Of a DNA stretch of 64,000 bases, positions 35,075 to 43,800 are shown piece by piece. Both the position numbers and the translations under genes were made by a program. Each line of letters starts with the position of its first letter. Position 1 is the stretch's first letter. Below the pieces are notes generated by a model. The model saw only the letters and a list, made by a program, of their open reading frames with translations. It searched no databases and had not been told where the DNA came from. The stretch is taken from contig CANGKZ010000004.1 in the NCBI GenBank assembly GCA_947454705.1, forward strand, positions 124,001 to 188,000, in the 5' to 3' direction. Source of the stretch: Verrucomicrobiota bacterium (GTDB lineage Bacteria > Verrucomicrobiota > Verrucomicrobiia > Limisphaerales > UBA9464).

Positions 35075-36235
35075 ATGTCGGATGAGTTGGAGGTCATGCC
35101 GCCTGAGTCGTCGTTTGAAGACGATGGAGGCGGTCCGATTAAGAGCTTCCTGGAACACCTGGAGGATCTTCGCTGGACCTTGGTCAAGTGTGCCGCCGCG
35201 GTCTTCATCGGCATTATTGCCTGCCTGAGCGGCAGCGATTTTATCATTGGTCTGCTCAAGTGGCCCCTCGACAAGGCCAATGCGATGCGGACCTCGGATG
35301 AGTCGCAAATCGCGCTCACGCTCGGAACCAACGTCCTGGCCAAATTTGGGGCCAAGGAGTTCCCCAGCTTCCGTCCCGGTGGCTTCTCCACCAATCAGGC
35401 ACTACCTCCGAAGTCGTTCACCGATCGGTTGGGGGATTTGTTTCATCCGGGAGGATCTGCCGGCGGCACCAACCTGCCTCCAAAGAGCTTCACACAGCGG
35501 TTTGGCGATCTGTTTCATGTCGAGAGCTCGGTGACCAACCGGGACGTGTTTCTTCGCATCGAGCCAGTCACGATTGGCACCAACACGATTCTGGCAGTCG
35601 TCCCGGATTTGAATCCCCCGAAGGCGGCCACGGATGGCATGCAAACTTCGCTGGCGGTGCTCAGCCCGGGCGAAGCGTTCACGGTGGCCATCCAGATCGC
35701 GATCTACGGCGGCTTCACCGTCAGCGCCCCGTTTGTGATCTTTTTCCTCGGGCAATTCATTCTCCCGGCGCTGCACGTTCACGAGAAAAAGTTCCTCTAC
35801 AAGGTGTCGGGCTTTGCCACCGGACTGTTTCTGGCGGGCGTGGCGTTCTGCTACTTCGTGATGATGATCATCACCCTGAGCACCACGGTGGGCTTCGCCA
35901 ACTGGCTCGGGTTCCGTTCCGATTCGTGGCGCGCCTCGGAATACATCAGCTTCATGTGCTGGTTCCTGCTGGGCATGGGTATCAGTTTTGAGCTGCCGCT
36001 GGTCCTCCTTACCCTGGTCAAGATCGGCATCCTGGACGCCGCCAAGCTCTCCAAATTCCGGATGTATTGGGTCGTGGCCGGACTCACTCTGGCGGGTTTC
36101 ATCACCCCCGACGGCAACCCGCTGACCATGGTGATCATGTTCCTGCCGCTGCACTTCCTTTACGAGGTCAGCGTGATCATCGCCTGGTGGTGGGCCCGCA
36201 AGGAGCGCCTCGCTGCCGAACGGGGCGAGGGGTGA
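35075..36235 (+). CDS. tatC: Sec-independent translocase TatC with large periplasmic insert
   Basis: A 386-residue TatC; ordinary TatC proteins are about 250 residues. The N-terminal FLEHLEDLRWTL (conserved LEHLxELR) and first helix are followed by an insert of roughly 130-150 residues before the helix beginning YGGFTVSAPFVIFFL. The insert contains a repeated motif LPPKSFTxRxGDLFH, at about 35402-35446 and 35474-35518, and a related ALPPKSFT start. The rest (helices and the C-terminal GNPLTMVIMFLPLHFLYEVSVII) is canonical. The insert is in the first periplasmic loop, which contacts signal peptides and partner proteins. Confidence 0.9.
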   Translation: MSDELEVMPPESSFEDDGGGPIKSFLEHLEDLRWTLVKCAAAVFIGIIACLSGSDFIIGLLKWPLDKANAMRTSDESQIALTLGTNVLAKFGAKEFPSFRPGGFSTNQALPPKSFTDRLGDLFHPGGSAGGTNLPPKSFTQRFGDLFHVESSVTNRDVFLRIEPVTIGTNTILAVVPDLNPPKAATDGMQTSLAVLSPGEAFTVAIQIAIYGGFTVSAPFVIFFLGQFILPALHVHEKKFLYKVSGFATGLFLAGVAFCYFVMMIITLSTTVGFANWLGFRSDSWRASEYISFMCWFLLGMGISFELPLVLLTLVKIGILDAAKLSKFRMYWVVAGLTLAGFITPDGNPLTMVIMFLPLHFLYEVSVIIAWWWARKERLAAERGEG

Positions 36236-36325
36236 CCCCGGATCGTGAACAAAGGTAAACATCAGTAAACTCCGTGCTTGCCTGACTGCCCCGCATCACT
36301 AGCTTTTCCCCACCACTTACTCCAT

Positions 36326-36751
36326 ATGCGTCTTTTGAAGTCCCTTTCCATCCTCGCCGGAGCGGCCGTTCTCCTCACGGGCTGCGCCAGCGCCGAGAAG
36401 AAGCTCGGTCGCGGCTTCAACAATCTGACTGAGCCGTTCCGCATGGGCGAACTCTCCCGCTCCTACGAGCAGAGCTACCTTTGGAGCGGTTCTGATGTCG
36501 GTGGCTCGGTAGGCGTGATCCACGGCTTCAACCGTACCGTCGGCCGTACGTTCGTGGGTGCCTTCGAGGTCTTGACCTTCCCGATCCCCAGCGAGCCGTA
36601 TTTCAAGCCCGAGCATCCTGTCTATCCTGACAGCTACAAGCCCGGTCCGTTGGACAACCCGATCATCCAGACCGACACCCGCGTCGGCTTCGACGGCACC
36701 GACAGCGCCTCGCTCATCCCGGGCAGCCGCTTCACGGTGTTCGGCAACTGA
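36326..36751 (+). CDS. Exosortase system-associated lipoprotein, TIGR04073-like
   Basis: A 141-residue lipoprotein with lipobox LLTGC. The body has the pattern KKLGRGFNNLTEPFRMGEL and later GAFEVLTFPIPSEPYFKPEHP, matching the TIGR04073 exosortase-associated family as I remember it. Such genes accompany PEP-CTERM/exosortase systems in Verrucomicrobia; two PEP-CTERM proteins are in this window. ATG 36326 gives the lipoprotein start. The function is unknown. Confidence 0.7.
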   Translation: MRLLKSLSILAGAAVLLTGCASAEKKLGRGFNNLTEPFRMGELSRSYEQSYLWSGSDVGGSVGVIHGFNRTVGRTFVGAFEVLTFPIPSEPYFKPEHPVYPDSYKPGPLDNPIIQTDTRVGFDGTDSASLIPGSRFTVFGN

Positions 36752-36781
36752 TCCAGGGCGGGCCAAGACTCGTTCCATTCC

Positions 36782-36820
36782 TTTACGCGCCAGCCTCTGG
36801 AAACAGGGATGGCGCGTTTT
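36782..36820 (+). terminator. Terminator-like hairpin after lipoprotein gene
   Basis: ACGCGCCA (36785-36792) pairs with TGGCGCGT (36810-36817) around a 17-nt loop and is followed by TTT. It ends 14 nt before the ispE start. Confidence 0.55.
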
Positions 36821-36831
36821 CCATTTCGACT

Positions 36832-37728
36832 ATGCCGATCCGCCGCAACTCCCCGTGCAAGGTCAACTTTGTCCTGAACCTGCTCGGAAAACGTTCCGAC
36901 GGATACCACGAGCTGGAGACACTGTTTTTCCCGGTGCCGCTGCATGATGTCCTGACCGTGGATCGCGCTGCGGCTGCGTCGTCCGGTGCGACGGCGGACA
37001 AGGTTCTTCTCACCTGCGATCACCCTGGACTGCCGTGCGACGGCACGAATCTGGTTCACAAGGCCGCGACGGCATTCCTCGCCGCTTCGGGGATTCCGAC
37101 CGCAGTGTCGTTGAACTTGGAAAAGCGTCTGCCCCTCGCCGCCGGGATTGGTGGCGGCAGTGCCAATGCTGCGGTGACCCTGCTGGCATTGAATGAACTG
37201 TTCGACTATCCGCTCGCCATTGCGGATCTCGATCGCCTGGCCGCTGGGCTGGGCAGTGACGTCAATTTCTTCCTGCAACCCAACCCCGCGCTCGCGTCGG
37301 GACGCGGGGAACGCATTGAACCGCTGGCCCCGTTTTCATCGCTTCGCGGAACGGCCATGTTGTTGTTTCATCCGGGATTTGGTGTGTCCACGCCGTGGGC
37401 TTTCAAGGAGCTGGCTCGGTTCCCTGAAGACCTGAACGGACGACCAGGACGCGCCCGTGAGGTGGCTCAGTTGTTTCAATCGGGGGACCTCACCGCCGCG
37501 GGCAACGCCCTGTTCAACGGGTTGGAAAACCCCGTGTTCGAGAAGTATCCCATCCTGAAACTCTACACCGGGTTCATGCGGCGCAACGGGGCGTTCGGGG
37601 CGCTCATGAGCGGTAGTGGATCCACGACCTTCGGATTGTTCCCCGATTTGAAGACGGCGCGCGAGGCGTCGGTTGGGTTTCGAAAAGAGTTTGGGACCGC
37701 CGGGTGGCTTGAAGTGGTCGCGCTTTGA
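36832..37728 (+). CDS. ispE: 4-diphosphocytidyl-2-C-methyl-D-erythritol kinase
   Basis: A 298-residue GHMP kinase of the MEP isoprenoid pathway. The nucleotide loop PLAAGIGGGSANAAVTLLAL, the N-terminal CKVNFVLNLLGKRSDGYHEL substrate block and the C-terminal GALMSGSGSTTFGLF motif are all present. Length is normal for IspE. The gene is alone. Confidence 0.95.
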   Translation: MPIRRNSPCKVNFVLNLLGKRSDGYHELETLFFPVPLHDVLTVDRAAAASSGATADKVLLTCDHPGLPCDGTNLVHKAATAFLAASGIPTAVSLNLEKRLPLAAGIGGGSANAAVTLLALNELFDYPLAIADLDRLAAGLGSDVNFFLQPNPALASGRGERIEPLAPFSSLRGTAMLLFHPGFGVSTPWAFKELARFPEDLNGRPGRAREVAQLFQSGDLTAAGNALFNGLENPVFEKYPILKLYTGFMRRNGAFGALMSGSGSTTFGLFPDLKTAREASVGFRKEFGTAGWLEVVAL

Positions 37729-37779
37729 CGTCGGCGTGCTTCTCGGCGTTCGCGTCGTTTTCCTAGGGGGAAACCTCGC

Positions 37780-37806
37780 TTGACCGCCGTGCGCCTTCTG
37801 TAAAAC
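37780..37806 (+). promoter_or_regulatory. Candidate promoter of giant repeat gene
   Basis: TTGACC (37780-37785) and, 15 nt later, TAAAAC (37801-37806). Spacing is short and the -10 imperfect, but the -35 matches the TTGAC pattern seen elsewhere in the window. Confidence 0.3.
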
Positions 37807-37899
37807 GTCGCTTACTGCTGAGAAGCGTTCCGGGCACCTCGCATGGGCAAACGGAGCGCGGGCTGGAGGGGGTCCATTCCGTCAATCAAGGAGCACGTG

Positions 37900-40800
37900 A
37901 TGAAACAATTTGGTCTTCGTTGGGGTCGCATTGCCGCATTGGTGGTGCTGAGTGCCGTAGAATCGATTGTTCACGCTGCCCCGGTCATCATTGCTCCTTT
38001 GTGGACCGGCCGTGGTCTGGTGACCGGTGCCGGTTCCGTGGAAGCCGGGAACTCGGTGAGTTTGGAGGCGGTTCCCGAAGTGGACTGGGCGTTTGACCAT
38101 TGGGAGGGCGTCGATGCCTCCGTCCGTCAGACCAATCCGATTTCCATCACCGCCGGCGGCGCCTCGGTTCCCGCGGCGGTGTTTGTGTCTTCTCCACGGA
38201 ACGGTCGAATGAATGACGGAACGCTGGCCCAGTGGCAGTGGCCGTTTCTCAACTCCAATTACGGCGCGCTGGATTCCGCTCCGCCGGGCACGGGCTACAC
38301 CAGCATTGCGGCTGGAACTCTCGGGTTTTTTGCGTCGCGAACCGATGGAACCGTGGTTGGCTGGAAACACTCGGGAGGTGCGGTTCCCTCAGCAGTTCGC
38401 TATGCAGTTCCGAATGGGCTGGCGAACGTGGTGTCCGTCACTGCAGGCACGTTCTCGGCCATCGCCATTCGCTCGGATGCTGTTCCTGCGGCATGGAATG
38501 CGGGAGTCTTCTTCGACAACAGTCAGTTCGGATATTCACTTTTCCCAAGCGATTCCCGGCGAATCGTGGATGTAAGACCGGATGGAGCCGCGCTGGATGA
38601 AGACGGAACCATCACCAAGTGGGGCCCGAACTATCCAAGCGTGGCACCGGTGAGGACCTTCAATCGATCGACACGATCGGTGGTGTCCCTGTTGTCGAAC
38701 GATGGCACAGCCCTGCTGGCCGACGGTTCCGCGGTGGGCACCGCTTCCCTCGTCTCGAAGACCGCCACCATCTCGGCCTATCTGGAGGCTCACCCGGAGA
38801 CGGCCGCGTACTACATTCAGGACACGGTTTCGTGGTTTCCGCCGGGCACCCCTGGAATTTTTGAGATTCGAAATGATGGACAGCTGGTGATTTCCGGTCC
38901 GCGTGCCGCCCAGCTTAGTGCAATCATGACGAGCAACACCGACCACGTGGTCGACATGGTGTTTAATGATTTCGACGGAGTGGTGATTCGCGCGACCGCG
39001 TTCGGGTTGTATCAGGGGGCTCCAGCATCGTTGCGATTGCAGACCGGCGATCCGTTGACGTTGCGTCCGCGGTGGGTGGCTGCGACGAGTTTTCAGTGGT
39101 ATCGGGACGGAGTGGCCCTGCCCGGAATGACAGGGCGCACGCTGAAGTTGTCGTCAGTGCAGGCATCGGACGCAGGCGTGTACCGGCAGATTGCATCGGA
39201 CGGGACAAAGCGCTTTGTTGGCCCCGAGACCCGTGTGGGTGTTTATCCGAATCGGGCAGCCGCCATTTTCCTGGACGGGACCCGGGTGGTGGAAGATCAG
39301 GCGACGGTACATGGGACTGGATCAGTCACCTTGGAATCCGCACTGGGTGGACCGGTGTTTTATACCACCGATGGAACCGCGCCGAGTGCCTCTTCCACTC
39401 CCTATTCCGGACCGATCACCGTCAGCAGCGACACGACACTTCGGGTGCTTGCGTTCAGTCTGGATCTCGCCACGAGCGAGCAATCGCAGACCCTGCAGCT
39501 CAAGGTGGTTCCCACCTATAATGTTTCTTGGAGCGTTGCCGGGCAGGGTCATGTCGAAGGCGTAGGAGTGAGTGCCCGGGTGGATGGGGGAGCGACGCTC
39601 AAACTGACTGCGGTTCCTGATTTTGGATGGAAGTTTGACCACTGGGAGGGGGGAGCGAGTGGTACCTCTGCGAACCTTTCGCTGACGGTCAATTCGGATG
39701 CGGCGGTAAAGGCGGTGTTTGTGTCGGCAATGGTCCAGGTGATTCTGGTGAACTCGGACGGTGGCTCGGTTGAGTTTTCGGACGGAATCGGAGGTTTCTT
39801 TTATCCCGGCGGGCGGTACCGAAACGTCCTCGAGGGAACATCCATCACGCTGACTGCGACGGGAGATCCGGGCTGGAGTTTTGTTCGATGGACTGGTTCC
39901 TCCGTGGGTACCGATGCGACGTTGACGTTTGTGGCGAATGCGACGGTGACGCTGCGGCCGGAGTTTGGCACCCCAGTCACGGCAACAGCGACGGGAGGCG
40001 GTCGGATTGCCCTGGATCCCCAGTTGCCGTTGTACCCCTATGGAACGCGCGTTCATGTGGTGCCGGTACCTGATGCGGGAAAATCCCTCGTGGCCTGGAG
40101 TGGCGATGCTGCGGGAACGCCGCCTACTGATTGGTATCTTACGGTTACCAATCCGACTCCGACCCTGACCGCGCTCTTTGCCGGAGCACCGCAACGTCTG
40201 GCGCAGAGCATCACCGCCCAGCCGGTTCCTCCCCAAAAATCCGGCGCAGCGCCGGTCACCTTGAGCGCGACCGCGAGCAGCGGGCTGCCGGTGACTTTCA
40301 GCGTGGTGAACGGGCCGGGGCAGGTGACGGGAACCTCCCTGCGGTTTACCGGAATTGGTACGATCTTGGTGCGGATCGATCAGGCGGGTGACAGCCAGTA
40401 CGAACCAGCGAGTACGACACTGTCGATCGTGGTTGCCCCAGCGTGGACTGGGCGCGGATTGGTTACTTCCGTTGAATCCGGCGCGACGTTGACGCTGGAG
40501 GCGGTGCCGGAAGTCGATTGGGCGTTCGATCATTGGGACGGCGTGGATGCGGGAGTGAGCCACAGCAATCCCTTGAGCCTGGCAGCAGGAGGGGGCGCAA
40601 CACCCGCCGCGGTGTTTGTTTCGGCACCGCGAAATGGTCGAATGAATGACGGGAGTTTGTACCAGTGGCGTTGGACTTTCCTGACTTCGGAGTACGGGAT
40701 CCTCGAGGCGGCACCGACGGGTGAGGGATTCACCGGAGTTGCCGCCGGAGGCCATGGATTCTTCGCGGTACGAACCAACGGAACCGTGGTCTCTTGGAAG

Positions 40801-43800
40801 CACCTCGGAGGAGTTCTTTCGAATGCCATCACCTATTCGGTTCCGGCTGGAGTGTCGAATGTCCTCTCCGTATCAGCTGGCACCTTTTCGGCCATGGCCC
40901 TGCGCTCCGACAACATTCCTGCCGTTTGGAAGGCCGGGGTCTTTTTTGACAACAGCCAGGCAGGATATTGGCAGCTGCCGAGCGGCTCGCGGAGGATCGT
41001 GGATGTAAAACCGGATGGGGCAGTTCTCGATGACGCGGGCACAATTACCCAGTGGGGAACTTCCTATCCCTACGTGGTTCCGACGAGGATTCCGAATCGA
41101 TCGACGCGTTCGATTGTGTCCCTGCTCTCGAATGACGGAACGGCGTTGTTGGCCGATGGATCGGTTGTGGGGACGGCGTCGGTGGCATCCAGGTACGCCA
41201 CGGTCTCCAGCTATTTGGAGTCACACCCCGAGGTGGCAGCGTATTACATACAAGATTCCGCATGGTTCACCCCCCAGACGGCGGGAATCTTTGAAATCCG
41301 GAACGACGGACAACTCGTGGTTTCGGGCCCACGCGGGCCCCAGCTCTCGGCCATCATGACGGATCACACGGATCACGTGGTGGACATGGCTTTCGGCAAC
41401 TTTAATGGGGTCGTGTTGCGAGCGACCGCGTTTGGTTTGTATCAGGGGGCTCCGGCCTCGCTGCGACTTCAGGCATCGGACCCGCTGACGCTGCGACCCC
41501 GGTGGGTGTCGGCCACCAGCTTCCAGTGGTATCGCGATGGAGTGGCGCTACCCGGGATGACGGGGCGCACCTTGAAGCTGCCTTCGGCTCAGCCAAGCGA
41601 TGCGGGGGTTTACCAGCAGATTGCTTCCGATGGAACGCGCCGTTTTGTGGGACCGGAGACGCGGGTGAGTGTCTATCCGAATCGCGCGGTCGCGGTTTTT
41701 CTGGATGGCACGCGGGTTGTGGAAGATCAGGCCACCGTTCACGGGACGGGTTCCCTCACTCTGGAGAACTCGCTGGGGGGAGCGATCTTTTACACCGCCG
41801 ACGGATCCGTTCCGAGCGGGTCTTCCACGATTTATTCCGGAGCAATCCCGGTTCCCAAGAACACCACGATTCGTGCGATCGGTTTTAGTCCGGACTTCTC
41901 CTCCAGCAGTTCATCGCAGGCACTGGAGCTCCGAGTGATTCCCGCTTTTGCCGTCTCGTGGGGGGCAATTGGCAATGGTCATGTGGAAGGTGTGGGCGTG
42001 AGTGAGCGTGTGGACGGCGGAACGGTTTTGACGCTGACTGCGGTCCCTGATTCCGGCTGGAGGTTTGACCATTGGGAGGGCGGACTGAGCGGAACCTCTG
42101 CAACGTCCACGCTGGCGGTTGCTGCGGATACCCGGGTGACTCCTGTGTTTGTCATCATTCCTCCCTTGGCGGAATTTGAGGTTCAGGTCTCAACGCAGGG
42201 CGGGGGCGTTGCCCGGCTTTCTCCGGGGCGATTCGGTGGTGATGTGGGCACTGGAGCTTCGGTGACGTACACCGAAGGCAGTTCCTACACCATGACCGCA
42301 ACACCCAATGCGGGTTGGAGTTTTCTGCGTTGGACGGGTTCGTACACCGGTACCGATTCAGTGGCGACGCTGGTTGCTCGGGGATCGGCTGCATCGAGCG
42401 CGGTCTTTGGCACTGCGGTGACGGTCAGTTCGACCGGAGGCGGACGCGTCGTGTTGGATCCGGACCTTCCGGTCTATCCTTACGGAAGCCGCGTTCACGT
42501 GGTTCCGATTGCCGATGCCGGAAAACTGCTGGCGGCCTGGGGTGGCGCTGGGACCGGGAATCCGCCGACGGATTGGTATCTGACGGTGACGAGTCCAGCA
42601 CCGAACCTCACGGCGTTCTTCACCGCCGCGCCGCAACGCCTGCCTCAAACCGTCAACGTTCAGCCCGTGGCACCTCAGAAATTCGGAGCGGGCCCGGTAA
42701 CCCTCAACGCGTCGGCCAGCAGCGGTCTGCCGCTGACCTACAGCCTTGTGAGCGGTCCGGGGCTGGTGACCGGCTCCTCGGTCCGAATGGTCGGAGTGGG
42801 CACAATCCTGGTGCGCATCGACCAGGCGGGGGACGCTCAGTACGAGCCGGCCAGCACGACGGTGTCGATCCTGGTCTCGCCCTCGTGGACCGGACATGGA
42901 TTGGTTATCGCGAGGGAGGCCGGCGGGACGGTGACCTTGTCAGCGGTGCCCGAAGTCGATTGGGCCTTCGATCACTGGGACGGGGTGGATGCTTCGGTGA
43001 GTCGCGTCAATCCGTTGTCCGTTTCAGCGACCGGAGGATCCGCGCCTTCGGCCGTGTTTGTGTCCGCGCCTCAGAACGGGCGGATGAAGGATGGGAGCCT
43101 GGTTCAGTGGGGAAACGTGATCCGTGAGTTCGGTGACATGAAGCCCGCTCCTTCCGAGTCAGGCGTCGCAGAAATCTCGGCCGGACCGTGGAGCTTTGCA
43201 GCCCGTCGAATCGATGGAACGGCGGTGGCCTGGACCCACGTCGGTGGCGGCGGTGTGTTCGGAACTCAAGTCGCAACCGTTCCGAATGGGGTGGCCGATT
43301 TGGTGGCGGTTTCCGTGGGAACCAATTCCGCGATGGGTCTTCGAGCCGATGGCACGATTGCCGCGTGGCAGCAGGGACTCTTCAAATTCAACTATCCTAG
43401 CGGCTACTGGACCGTTCCGCAGGGGTTGAAACCGATTGTTGAAATCAAGCCCGACGGCGCCGTGCTGGATCAGGAGGGAACCATCACCCGGTGGGGTCCG
43501 GTTTATCCGTTCTCCCCGCTGGTGGTCATTCCCAACCGATCCACCCGGTCGGTGGTCTCGCTGCTTTCCTACGATGGAACCGCGCTGCTCGCGGACGGGT
43601 CGGTGGTGGGAGACTCCTCCGTCGCGTTGACGTACCTTGCTTCGGTTGCCGCGCTCGACGCTCATCCGGACGCGGTGAAGGTGCTGAGGACGTCCATCGC
43701 AGGCGAGGGAATGGTCACTTTTCTGGTGCGCGAGAATGGGACGCTCGACGTCTCCGGTGATCGTTCGGAGTGGGTGATCAATCCAATGCCCAGCGGCCTT

